A stretch of DNA of 64,000 bases from NCBI RefSeq assembly GCF_016464305.1, contig NZ_JAEIOJ010000001.1:642685-706684 (forward strand), written 5' to 3'. Shown piece by piece: positions 11,166-19,684 of the stretch. The notes beneath the pieces are model-generated. The model did no database searches. It worked only from the letters and a program-made list of their open reading frames with translations, and was not told the origin of the DNA. The stretch comes from Umezawaea beigongshangensis. Its GTDB lineage: Bacteria > Actinomycetota > Actinomycetes > Mycobacteriales > Pseudonocardiaceae. Each line of letters begins with the position of its first letter. Position 1 is the stretch's first letter. The position numbers were made by a program, and so were the translations under genes.

Positions 11166-11230
11166 CCGCGAGTTGAGCGTTCGGGCACCGCGAGTTGAGC
11201 GGTGGAGCACCGCGAGTTGAGCGTTCGCGC
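11165..11230. repeat. Three tandem 22-bp repeats (ACCGCGAGTTGAGCG type)
   Basis: Three exact-period 22-bp units start at 11165, 11187 and 11209, each beginning ACCGCGAGTTGAGCG and ending variably. The first overlaps the stop of the DUF305 gene. The reverse complement of the same motif, also with 22-bp period, recurs at 58436-58523. Confidence 0.9.
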
Positions 11231-11250
11231 TCACCCGCACGGGGCTACCC

Positions 11251-11925
11251 GCCGGTAGGGCCAACCACATCGGCGCGGAGGACGCCGGTCTGAAGATCGC
11301 CCGCGAGTGGTCGGCGGCCCGCGTCCAGCGGGGCCGGCCCGTCGGCGAGCACGAGGCCGTGGCCGGGAAGATCGCGTTCGTCGCGGCCACCGCGTTCGCG
11401 CTGGAGGCGGTGCTCGACCTGTCCGGCGAACTCGCCGACGCGGGCAGCCACGACATCCGCATCGAGGCCGCCCTGGCCAAGCTCCACGCCTTCGAGACGG
11501 CCCGGCTCGTGGCCGACGACCTGGTGCAGATCCGCGGCGGGCGCGGGTACGAGACCGCGGACTCGCTCGCCGCGCGGGGAGCGGGGCGTCCCGGCCGAGC
11601 AGGTGCTGCGCGACCTGCGGATCAACCGGATCTTCGAGGGCTCCTCGGAGATCGTGCACCTGCTGATCGCGCGCGAGGCGGTGGACGCGCACCTGTCCGT
11701 GGCGGGCGACGTCATCGACCCCGAGGCCGGTCCGAAGCGCAGGGCGAGGGCGGCGGCCCGCGCGGGCGGCTTCTACGCCACGTGGTTCCCCGGCCTGGTC
11801 GTCGGACGGGGCCGGGTGCCGAAGGACGTACGCGGAGTTCGGCGACCTCGCCATCGCGGACTCGGCGCACCGGGAGTTCACCGCGGACGACGTGCTCCGC
11901 ACCACTCCTCGCTGGTCAGGGGTGT
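11251..11925 (+). pseudogene. Decayed acyl-CoA dehydrogenase 3' fragment
   Basis: The translated frames give the C-terminal part of an acyl-CoA dehydrogenase of the FadE type. Frame 1 carries the stretch from ANHIGAEDAGLKIAREWSAA through LVADDLVQIRGGRGYETADS (to about 11580). The next frame carries VLRDLRINRIFEGSSEIVHL (about 11600-11820). The frame then shifts again to KTYAEFGDLAIADSAHREFT (about 11820-11900). The N-terminal half, with the FAD and substrate residues, is absent. With at least two frameshifts and a truncation it cannot make an active enzyme. It directly follows the 22-bp repeats, so the 5' deletion may end in them. Confidence 0.85.
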
Positions 11926-11948
11926 GCCGCGGCCGGAGTGCGGGCCGT

Positions 11949-11986
11949 GCACGGGGCGGGCGGTGGGCGCGGTGCCCGCCCCGTGC
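11949..11986. terminator. Hairpin after the acyl-CoA dehydrogenase remnant
   Basis: A perfect 12-bp stem (GCACGGGGCGGG at 11949-11960 pairs with 11975-11986) encloses a 14-nt loop, just beyond the pseudogene. Confidence 0.65.
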
Positions 11987-11989
11987 GAT

Positions 11990-12024
11990 CGGTGGGGAGC
12001 AGCGTTCCCCGCAGCTCCCCACCG
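11990..12024. terminator. Second hairpin between the remnant and the ROK gene
   Basis: An 11-bp inverted repeat (CGGTGGGGAGC at 11990-12000 pairs with 12014-12024) lies between convergent transcription units. A weaker ACACCCTCC/GGAGGTGT pairing follows near 12044-12063. No gene is seen from 11926 to 12141. Confidence 0.55.
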
Positions 12025-12141
12025 GTCTTCCCGACTCCAGTTACACCCTCCAGGGGGAGGTGTGGTAACGCTAAGCCACAGTAGTAATCTTGCATCTAGG
12101 ACGAACGGGTGAATAAGCCCGCAGGTACGACTCGACTACTC

Positions 12142-13335
12142 TCAGGAGGTGGTCGGGTCGGGCCGGTCGAAGACCAGTTCGCGAGCCGTGCGCAGCCCCG
12201 TGGCCACGGCTCCGCCGAGCACTGCACCGTCCCCCAGCTCCCCCGCCACGATCCGCGGCGCGAACGGCGTGATGCGCCGCAGCGCGGCCTCCAGCGGTGG
12301 CAGCAGCAGCGCGGTGTTGCTGCCGATCCCGCCGCCCAGCACGACCAGTTCGGGATCGATCACCGCCGTGACCGAGGCGACGGCGAACGCCAGCCGCCTG
12401 GCCTCCAGCTCCACCACGCCCAGCGCCCGCCGGTCACCACCGCGCGCGAGGGCGAACACCTCGCGCGCGGTCCGCACCCCCGTCAGGCCGCTCTCCCGCG
12501 CCGTCGCCACGACGGAGTGCGCCGCCACCACCTCCTCGACGCGCCCCCTCCCGTCGCCGTCGGAGTTCGGGTCGGGGTCAGCGAACGGCAGGTAGCCGAT
12601 CTCCCCGGCGGCGCCGTGCGCTCCCCGGAACAGCTCGCCGCCCAGCACGATCCCCATGCCGACACCCGTGCCCACGGTGACGCACACGAACACGTCGACG
12701 CCCCGCGCCGCGCCGCGCTCGTGCTCGCCGACGGCCGCGAGGTTGGCGTCGTTCTCCACGACGAGACCGGGCCCGAGCGAGGACTCCAGGTCGTCCAGCA
12801 GACCGCTGCGCTCCCAGCCGGGCAGGTTCGGCGCGTGGTGCAGCGCGCGCTCGCCGGGATCGGGCACGCCCGGACTGCCGACGACCTTGACCAGCACGTC
12901 GGCGAGGTCGAGCCCCGCGTCGGACACCGTGCGCAGCGCGAGTTCGCTCACCGTCCGCACGAGCGCTCCGGCCGAGCGGCAGCGGTTGCGCTCGTCGGCC
13001 CTGGCCACGACGGCGCCGGCGAGGTCGGCGACGGCGGCGCGGATGCGCTGGCGGCCGATGTCGACGCCCAGCACGTACCCGGCGCCGGGGTCGGGCTCGT
13101 AGACGACCGCGGACCGGCCGGGTCCCGTCGAGGTCCGCCCGATCGGGCGGACGAGACCGCGGCGCTCCAGGTCGACCAGCGCCTGGCCCACGGTCGGCTT
13201 GGACAGGCCGGTGTCCCGCGCGATCTGCGGACGGGTCGCCTCCCCCTGCGCGCGCAGCCGTTCGAGGACCGCGCGCTGGTTGAGCACCCGCATGCCCGCG
13301 GGGGTCCCCGCTCGCGGAGATCGGCCCTCTGTCAC
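12142..13335 (-). CDS. ROK-family transcriptional regulator
   Basis: The 397-residue protein has an N-terminal winged helix-turn-helix (about 18-70, LRAQGEATRPQIARDTGLSK) followed by a ROK sugar-kinase fold. That fold contains the phosphate loops GVDIGRQRIRAAVADLAG and GTGVGMGIVLGGELF. Such proteins usually repress sugar genes and respond to a sugar. The CxCGxxGCxE zinc motif and preceding His, normally found after the GAAGEIG segment, are replaced by an Asp/Gly/Arg-rich stretch, which is unusual. It is divergent from the GH92 mannosidase gene, its likely target. The start is GTG at 13335; an internal ATG at 13293 is possible. Confidence 0.9.
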   Translation of the reverse strand: MTEGRSPRAGTPAGMRVLNQRAVLERLRAQGEATRPQIARDTGLSKPTVGQALVDLERRGLVRPIGRTSTGPGRSAVVYEPDPGAGYVLGVDIGRQRIRAAVADLAGAVVARADERNRCRSAGALVRTVSELALRTVSDAGLDLADVLVKVVGSPGVPDPGERALHHAPNLPGWERSGLLDDLESSLGPGLVVENDANLAAVGEHERGAARGVDVFVCVTVGTGVGMGIVLGGELFRGAHGAAGEIGYLPFADPDPNSDGDGRGRVEEVVAAHSVVATARESGLTGVRTAREVFALARGGDRRALGVVELEARRLAFAVASVTAVIDPELVVLGGGIGSNTALLLPPLEAALRRITPFAPRIVAGELGDGAVLGGAVATGLRTARELVFDRPDPTTS

Positions 13336-13418
13336 GGATCACGAGTCTAGATCGGTGAAGGGCTCCAGCGGTCGGAGCAGTGGACGGACAGGGATGCGGA
13401 CAAGATGTGCCCGACCTC

Positions 13419-13433
13419 TTGACAACGATGTCA
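13419..13433 (+). promoter_or_regulatory. TTGACA box with overlapping inverted repeat upstream of the mannosidase
   Basis: TTGACA (13419-13424) is a consensus -35-like hexamer. It overlaps the 14-bp inverted repeat TGACA-ACGA-TGTCA (13420-13433) about 75 bases upstream of the mannosidase start. The position suits a repressor operator, perhaps for the divergent ROK protein. No convincing -10 was found at 17 bp, so this is a candidate only. Confidence 0.4.
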
Positions 13434-13505
13434 GCGAGTCGTTTCGCTGCGTGGCGGACCGCTTCTTCTCCGGAGCGGCCGAGCTATGAGCGGAAGGCGT
13501 GCGCA

Positions 13506-16500
13506 ATGGGGCACATGCGGGCGAGACGATCGAGATCAGCCCTCGTGACGACATCGATCACCGCGGTGGTGATGGCGAGCGTGGCGGGCTACGGTACGGC
13601 CGCAGCCGCACCTGGAGAAGCCGCCGTGAGCGAACAGGTCTTCGCGTCGTCCTTCGAGGACGGACAGCCTCAGCCGAACTGGAACAGCACCGTCGAGACC
13701 GACGCCGCCGGCACGCCCAGGGCGTCCGGCGTCAACGGCGCGGACTCGACGAGCATCCCCGGCAACGTGACCGACCGGGTCGCCGAGGTCACCGCCAACT
13801 CCGAGAACGGACCCGGCGAGGTCAAGGAGAACCTCGTCGACGGCAGCGTCAACTCGAAGTGGCTCACGTTCACCAGCACCGGCTGGGTGCGGTTCCGGCT
13901 CACCGAGCCGACGGCCGTGAAGCGCTACGCGCTCACCTCGGCCAACGACGCCGCCGAGCGCGACCCGAAGAACTGGACGCTCCAGGGCTCCGCCGACGGG
14001 CAGGACTGGACGACGCTGGACACCCGCACGAACGAGACGTTCCCGGAGCGGTTCCAGACCAGGACGTTCGAGCTGGCCAACACGACGGCCTACCAGCACT
14101 ACCGCTTGGACGTCACGGCCAACCGCAGCGGCACCATCGTGCAGCTGGCCGAGGTGCAGTTCTCCGACGGCTCCAGCACGCCTCCCCCGGAGAACATGCG
14201 CACGGCCGTGGGCCGCGGCCCCGGCGGCGGCTACAACGCCAAGTCCGGCGCGGGCTTCACCGGCGTCAAGGCGCTGCGCTACCAGGGCACGCACACCGTC
14301 GACGGCCGGGCGTACTCCTACAACAAGGTCCTCGACGTCGACGTGCCCGTCACGGCGACCACCGAGCTGTCCTACCTGATCTTCCCGGACTTCGTCACCG
14401 ACCAGCTCGACTACCCGAGCACGTGGGCGTCGGTGGACCTGGCGTTCTCCGACGGCACCTACCTCAGCGACCTGGGCGCGCGCGACCAGCACGGCTTCGT
14501 GCTCTCGCCGAAGGGCCAGGGCGAGTCGAAGGCGCTCTACACCGACCAGTGGAACAAGCTGTCCTCGGTCATCGGCTCGGTCGCCGCCGGCAAGACGATC
14601 GACCGCGTCCTGGTGGCCTACGACAACCCCACCGGTCCCTCGGGCTTCGGCGGCTGGATCGACGACGTCGAGATCAGGTCTGCGCCGCAGACGGTCGAGC
14701 GGGCACGCCCGTCCGACTGGGTGCTCACCACGCGCGGCACGAACTCCACCGGCTCCTTCTCGCGGGGCAACAACTTCCCGGCGACGGCGGTGCCGCACGG
14801 CTTCAACTTCTGGTCCCCCATGACCAACGCGGGGTCGCGGAGCTGGCTCTACGACTACGCGAAGGCCAACAACGCGCAGAACCTGCCCACGATGCAGGCG
14901 TTCACCGCGAGCCACGAGCCGAGCCCCTGGATGGGTGACCGCCAGACGTTCCAGGTGATGCCGACGACCGGTGCGCCCACGGCCGACCGCTCGGCGCGCG
15001 CGCTGCCGTTCCGGCACTCCGACGAGATCGCGCAGGCGCACTACTACGGCGTGACGTTCACCAACGGCATGAAGACCGAGATCGCGCCGACCGACCACGC
15101 GGCGATGTTCCGCTTCACGTTCACCGAGGGGCGGTCGAACCTCGTGTTCGACAACGTCACCAACGAGGGCGGTCTGACGCTCGACCCGGCCACCGGGGTG
15201 GTGACCGGCTTCTCCGACGTCAAGAGCGGCCTGTCCACCGGCGCGACCCGGCTGTTCGTCCACGGCGTGGTGGACCAGCCGGTGACCGGCAGCGGCAAGC
15301 TCACCGGCGCCGGGCGCGACGACGTGGCCGGGTACTTCCAGTTCGACACGTCGGCCTCGAAGACGGTGACGATGCGCATCGCCACGTCGCTGATCAGCGT
15401 GGACCAGGCCCGCAAGAACCTGGACCTGGAGATCGCGGCGTCCGACACGTTCGACGCGGTGCGCGAGCGCGCGCAGTCGGCGTGGGACGACGTGCTGGAC
15501 GTGATCGAGGTCGAGGGCGCGAGCGAGGACCAGCTCACGACGCTGTACTCCAACCTCTACCGCCTGTACCTGTACCCGAACTCGGGCTTCGAGAACACCG
15601 GCACGAAGGACGCGCCGAGGGCGCAGTACGCCAGCCCGGTGTCCGCGGGCACCGGCCAGACGACCCCGACGCAGACCGGCGCGAAGATCATCGACGGCGA
15701 GATCTACGTCAACAACGGGTTCTGGGACACCTACCGCACGACGTGGCCCGCCTACAGCCTCTTCACGCCCACGCGGGCGGGGAAGATGGCCGACGGGTTC
15801 GTGCAGCAGTACCGCGACGGCGGCTGGGTGTCGCGGTGGTCCTCCCCCGGCTACGCGAACCTCATGACGGGCACCAGCTCGGACGTGGCGTTCGCCGACG
15901 CGTACCTCAAGGGCGTGGAGAACTTCGACGTGCGGGCCGCCTACGACGCGGCGTTGAAGAACGCCTCGGTGACGCCGCCGAACGCGAACGTGGGCCGCAA
16001 GGGCCTCGACTCGTCGATCTTCCTCGGCTACACCCCCACCACGACCGGTGAGGGCATGTCCTGGGCCATCGAGGGCTACGTCAACGACTACGGCATCGCG
16101 AACATGTCGAAGACGCTGTACGACCGGGCCGCGCAGGACGACCCGCGCCGCCAGGAGTACCTGGAGAACCACGAGTACTTCACCAACCGCGCGCAGAACT
16201 ACGTGAACGTGTTCGACGAGCGGGTGGGCTTCTTCCAGGGCCGCAACGCCGACGGCTCGTGGCGCGTGGACCCCGCGGAGTACAACCCGCAGGAGTGGGG
16301 CCACGACTACACCGAGACGAACGCGTGGAACATGGCGTTCACGGTGCCGCACGACGGCCAGGGCCTCGCGAACCTCCACGGCGGCAAGGAGGGGCTCGGG
16401 AAGAAGCTCGACGAGTTCTTCGCCACCCCCGAGACCGCGAAGTTCCCCGGCTCCTACGGCGGCACGATCCACGAGATGATCGAGGCGCGCGACGTGCGGA

Positions 16501-17813
16501 TGGGCCAGTACGCCCACTCCAACCAGCCGTCGCACCACATCCCCTACATGTACGACTACGCGGGGCAGCCGTGGAAGACGCAGGAGAAGGTCCGCGAGGT
16601 GATGTCGCGGCTGTACCTGGGCAGCGAGATCGGCCAGGGCTACGCCGGTGACGAGGACAACGGCGAGCTGTCGGCGTGGTGGCTGTTCAGCGCGCTGGGC
16701 TTCTACCCGCTCCAGATGGGCAACCCGACCTACGCCGTGGGGTCGCCGCTGTTCACGAAGGCCACGCTGAACCTGGAGAACGGCCAGAAGCTGGTCGTGA
16801 ACGCGCCGAAGAACAGCGCGACCAACGTCTACGTGCAGGGCCTGAAGGTCGACGGCGAGGCCTACGACAAGACGTTCCTGCCGCACGACCTGATCGCCGA
16901 CGGCGGCACGCTCGACTTCGACATGGGCCCGAACCCGTCGAAGTGGGGCACCGGCGCCGACGCCGCGCCGCCGTCGATCACGAAGGGCGACGAGGTGCCG
17001 CGCCCGCTGCGCGACATCGCCACCGCCGGCAACACGACCGCGTCGGGCGGCCTCCCCGCGCTCGTGGACGACACCTCGCAGACGCAGGCGGCGCTCGGCG
17101 CGCAGCCGTGGGTGCAGGTGAGCCTGCCGGACGCGAAGGAGCGGGCCGAGTTCTACACGATCACCTCGGGCAAGGCCGCCGGTGATCCGAAGGACTGGGT
17201 GCTGAAGGGCTCCTACGACGGCACGACGTGGACGACGCTGGACCAGCGGTCGGGCGAGACCTTCGCCTGGCGGCAGCACACCAGGGCGTTCAAGATCGAC
17301 GCTCCCGGCCACTACCGGAACTACCGTCTGGAGGTCGCCGGCGGGACGGACACGACCGTGTCCGAGTTCGAGCTGCTGGCCAAGCCGCTGCCCGCGTGCA
17401 CGACGACGGTGACGGGCACCCGGAACGGGCCGCTGCGGGTCGACTCCGGCGTGGTGTGCCTGGACGGCGCGTCGGTCTCCGGTCCGGTGACCGTGTCGAG
17501 GGGTGCGTCGCTGTACGCCTTCGGCGGCGAGATCCGCGGCCCGGTGACGGCGGCCGACGCGAAGGCGGTCGTGCTGGTCGGCACGAAGGTGTCCGGCCCG
17601 GTGAGCATCACCGGCACGACCGGCGAGGTGAGCGTGGAGACGGCGACCGTGTCGGGTCCGCTGCGAGTGGTGGACAACAGGGCCGGCGCGGTCGTCGCGG
17701 CCACCGCCGTCAGCGGTCCGCTGTCCTGCACGGGCAACGAGCCGAAGCCGGTGAACAACGGCCTCGCGAACGACGTGAAGGGCCCGAAGGGCGGTCAGTG
17801 CCGGGAGTTGTGA
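13506..17813 (+). CDS. Secreted GH92 alpha-mannosidase with discoidin-type domains
   Basis: The 1435-residue protein should release mannose from alpha-linked mannans or N-glycans outside the cell. The signal peptide covers about residues 1-35 (ending GTAAAAP). An F5/8 type C (discoidin) domain lies at about 90-225, then the GH92 N-terminal beta domain. The GH92 (alpha/alpha)6 catalytic region runs about 400-1165, with EGMSWAIEGYVNDYG, HSNQPSHHIPYMYDYAGQPW and GELSAWWLFSALGFYPLQMG. A second discoidin-like domain lies at about 1170-1295. The last 140 residues hold four spaced SGP(V/L) or RGPV repeats and two to four Cys. The start is ATG at 13506 with GGAAGG upstream. Confidence 0.93.
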   Translation: MGHMRARRSRSALVTTSITAVVMASVAGYGTAAAAPGEAAVSEQVFASSFEDGQPQPNWNSTVETDAAGTPRASGVNGADSTSIPGNVTDRVAEVTANSENGPGEVKENLVDGSVNSKWLTFTSTGWVRFRLTEPTAVKRYALTSANDAAERDPKNWTLQGSADGQDWTTLDTRTNETFPERFQTRTFELANTTAYQHYRLDVTANRSGTIVQLAEVQFSDGSSTPPPENMRTAVGRGPGGGYNAKSGAGFTGVKALRYQGTHTVDGRAYSYNKVLDVDVPVTATTELSYLIFPDFVTDQLDYPSTWASVDLAFSDGTYLSDLGARDQHGFVLSPKGQGESKALYTDQWNKLSSVIGSVAAGKTIDRVLVAYDNPTGPSGFGGWIDDVEIRSAPQTVERARPSDWVLTTRGTNSTGSFSRGNNFPATAVPHGFNFWSPMTNAGSRSWLYDYAKANNAQNLPTMQAFTASHEPSPWMGDRQTFQVMPTTGAPTADRSARALPFRHSDEIAQAHYYGVTFTNGMKTEIAPTDHAAMFRFTFTEGRSNLVFDNVTNEGGLTLDPATGVVTGFSDVKSGLSTGATRLFVHGVVDQPVTGSGKLTGAGRDDVAGYFQFDTSASKTVTMRIATSLISVDQARKNLDLEIAASDTFDAVRERAQSAWDDVLDVIEVEGASEDQLTTLYSNLYRLYLYPNSGFENTGTKDAPRAQYASPVSAGTGQTTPTQTGAKIIDGEIYVNNGFWDTYRTTWPAYSLFTPTRAGKMADGFVQQYRDGGWVSRWSSPGYANLMTGTSSDVAFADAYLKGVENFDVRAAYDAALKNASVTPPNANVGRKGLDSSIFLGYTPTTTGEGMSWAIEGYVNDYGIANMSKTLYDRAAQDDPRRQEYLENHEYFTNRAQNYVNVFDERVGFFQGRNADGSWRVDPAEYNPQEWGHDYTETNAWNMAFTVPHDGQGLANLHGGKEGLGKKLDEFFATPETAKFPGSYGGTIHEMIEARDVRMGQYAHSNQPSHHIPYMYDYAGQPWKTQEKVREVMSRLYLGSEIGQGYAGDEDNGELSAWWLFSALGFYPLQMGNPTYAVGSPLFTKATLNLENGQKLVVNAPKNSATNVYVQGLKVDGEAYDKTFLPHDLIADGGTLDFDMGPNPSKWGTGADAAPPSITKGDEVPRPLRDIATAGNTTASGGLPALVDDTSQTQAALGAQPWVQVSLPDAKERAEFYTITSGKAAGDPKDWVLKGSYDGTTWTTLDQRSGETFAWRQHTRAFKIDAPGHYRNYRLEVAGGTDTTVSEFELLAKPLPACTTTVTGTRNGPLRVDSGVVCLDGASVSGPVTVSRGASLYAFGGEIRGPVTAADAKAVVLVGTKVSGPVSITGTTGEVSVETATVSGPLRVVDNRAGAVVAATAVSGPLSCTGNEPKPVNNGLANDVKGPKGGQCREL

Positions 17814-17826
17814 TCCCGGCGTGAAC

Positions 17827-17861
17827 GAACGGGCCCGCGGCGACCTGCCGCGGGCCCGTTC
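17827..17861. terminator. Hairpin terminator between the mannosidase and NAT genes
   Basis: A perfect 15-bp stem (17827-17841 with 17847-17861) and loop GACCT lie 13 bases after the mannosidase stop and 16 before the convergent NAT stop. It therefore serves both genes. Confidence 0.88.
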
Positions 17862-17877
17862 CGCGTCTCGGGGCTGC

Positions 17878-18726
17878 TCAGGAGACGAGCAGGTGGGCGT
17901 CGTGCTGGGCCACCACGCGCCGCCACAGCCGGTCCCGGTTCACCGGCGACACGTCGCGCAGCGGCAGCCCGAACACGTCGGCGAGCGCGGTGTACCAGTC
18001 GCCGGGCGTCTCCAGGACCGTGCGGGACGACGAGCGCAGCCGGGACAGCACCAGGCCCCGCATCTGGTCGACGTCGCCCGCGCGCAGGCGGTGCACGACG
18101 CACACCCCCGTGAACACCGAGTCCGGCGACGTGGACAGCTCGCGGTGCTTGGCGAGGAAGTCGTCGGTGGTCACCGGCTCGGGGGCGAAGTCGAGCGCGG
18201 GGAACGAGCCGCGCACGTCGTGCACGAACCGCCAGCCGCCGCGCGCCACGGGCGAGCGCTCCATCCGGTAGGTGAAGGGGCCCTCCCGGTGCTCGCCGGT
18301 CCGCAGCGGCAGCGGCACGCGCGGGCCGTCGCCCAGGCCGACGTCGGCGTACCAGCCCTCCCCGTCGTCGCCCGGCACGCCCGTCACGGTCAGGGCGGCG
18401 TGGTTGCGGTTGATGCCGGGTTCGTCTCCGTCGGCGTGGACACCGGCGCGGTGCAGGTGGACCCGGTAGCCGAGGGCGCGCAGCAGGGCGGCGAACGCGC
18501 TGTTCAGGTGGAAGCAGTAGCCGCCCCGCCGCCGCCGCACGATCCGCTCCACCGCGGCGGCCGGGCCGATCGACGTGGGCCGTTCGAGCAGGACGTCCAG
18601 GTTCTCGTAGGGCACCGTCTCGACGAACGCGGTGTGCAGGCGGCGCAGCGCCTCGACGCCGGGCGCCTCGGCGTCGCGCAGGTGCAGGCGAGCGAGGAAC
18701 GCGGGAACGTCGAGGGCTCCGGTCAC
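17878..18726 (-). CDS. nat: Arylamine N-acetyltransferase
   Basis: This enzyme transfers acetyl from acetyl-CoA to arylamines, hydrazines or related amide substrates. The 282-residue protein shows the NAT signature RGGYCFHLN with catalytic Cys at about 69. It also has NRNHAALTV with the His and WYADVGLGDGPRVPLPL with the Asp of the Cys-His-Asp triad. The start is GTG at 18726, overlapping the stop of the upstream cation-efflux gene (GTGA), so the two genes are translationally coupled. Related genes can be detoxifying or can close macrolactams, but no such cluster is present. Confidence 0.92.
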   Translation of the reverse strand: MTGALDVPAFLARLHLRDAEAPGVEALRRLHTAFVETVPYENLDVLLERPTSIGPAAAVERIVRRRRGGYCFHLNSAFAALLRALGYRVHLHRAGVHADGDEPGINRNHAALTVTGVPGDDGEGWYADVGLGDGPRVPLPLRTGEHREGPFTYRMERSPVARGGWRFVHDVRGSFPALDFAPEPVTTDDFLAKHRELSTSPDSVFTGVCVVHRLRAGDVDQMRGLVLSRLRSSSRTVLETPGDWYTALADVFGLPLRDVSPVNRDRLWRRVVAQHDAHLLVS

Positions 18727-19646
18727 CAGGACATCTCACCGCAGCGGGAGGCCGATTCACCAGGTTCCACCTGGAGTGTCGCGTGCTCGATGCGGTACCG
18801 CTCCGAGAGGAGGCGCTGGGCCGACCGCAGCACCTCGGCCGGGTCCGCGTCGCGGATCGTGGTGAGGTGCGCGGAGGCGACCTCCATGCCGGAGGTGAGC
18901 GTCCAGACGTGCAGGTCGTGGGCCTCGGCGACGCCCGGCAGGCAGCCGAGGGCGTGCTGCATCTCACCGACGTCGATGCGCTCCGGCGCGTGCTGGAACA
19001 GGATGCGCAGGGACCGGCGCGCGAGCTGGAACGTGCGGGGCAGCACGAACAGGCCGATGGCGACGCCGACGACGGGGTCGGCGTGGCGCCAGCCGAGCGT
19101 CAGCGTGAGCAGGCCGCTGATCAGCACGCCGATCGAGCCGATCAGGTCGGCCAGCACCTCCAGGTGCGCGCCGCGCAGGGTGATGCTCTCCTTCGCGCCC
19201 TCGCGCAGCAGGAAGAACGCCACCACGTTCGCGCCGAGGCCCAGCACCGCCGCGAGGAGCACCGGCAGGCCGGGCACCGAAGGCGGGTCGGAGAAGCGCC
19301 CCACAGCCTCCGAGACGACGTACCCGGCGACGCCGAAGAGCAGGACGGCGTTGGCGAGTGCGGCGAGCACCTCGGCCCGGTAGAGCCCGAACGTGCGGTT
19401 GGGCCCCGTTCCGGCGCGGCGGGCGACGACGACGGCCGCGAGCGCCATGCCGAGCCCGAGGACGTCGGTGAGCATGTGCGCCGCGTCCGACAGCAGCGCC
19501 AGCGACGACGTCGCGAGCCCCACCCCGAACTCGACGGCCATGAAGACCGCGCCGATGCCGAAGGCGATCCACAGGCGCCCGACGTACCGCGCGGACGCGC
19601 TCGTCGCCCGGTCCGGCGAGACGCCGTGGCCGTGTCCGTGACCCAT
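18723..19646 (-). CDS. Cation diffusion facilitator (CDF) family exporter
   Basis: The 307-residue protein is predicted to exchange Zn2+ or similar divalent metals for protons across the membrane. It begins with a His-rich MGHGHGHG tail. It has about six transmembrane helices, with the metal-site motif LSDAAHMLTD in helix 2 and a second HxxxD-type site in helix 5 (HLEVLADLIGS). A C-terminal cytoplasmic domain follows (ERIDVGEMQHAL onwards, with HDLHVWTL). The ATG at 19646 starts the natural N-terminus; longer upstream frames belong to the next gene's shadow. Confidence 0.93.
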   Translation of the reverse strand: MGHGHGHGVSPDRATSASARYVGRLWIAFGIGAVFMAVEFGVGLATSSLALLSDAAHMLTDVLGLGMALAAVVVARRAGTGPNRTFGLYRAEVLAALANAVLLFGVAGYVVSEAVGRFSDPPSVPGLPVLLAAVLGLGANVVAFFLLREGAKESITLRGAHLEVLADLIGSIGVLISGLLTLTLGWRHADPVVGVAIGLFVLPRTFQLARRSLRILFQHAPERIDVGEMQHALGCLPGVAEAHDLHVWTLTSGMEVASAHLTTIRDADPAEVLRSAQRLLSERYRIEHATLQVEPGESASRCGEMSW

Positions 19647-19684
19647 GACTCCTATGTATAGCGATTCGTGCATGTGTTGAACAG

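Noticed and set aside
13536-17312. A 1258-residue open frame antisense to the mannosidase
   Set aside because: It is a GC-rich shadow of Arg/Val/His-rich composition. The opposite strand carries a clear signal peptide and GH92 motifs.
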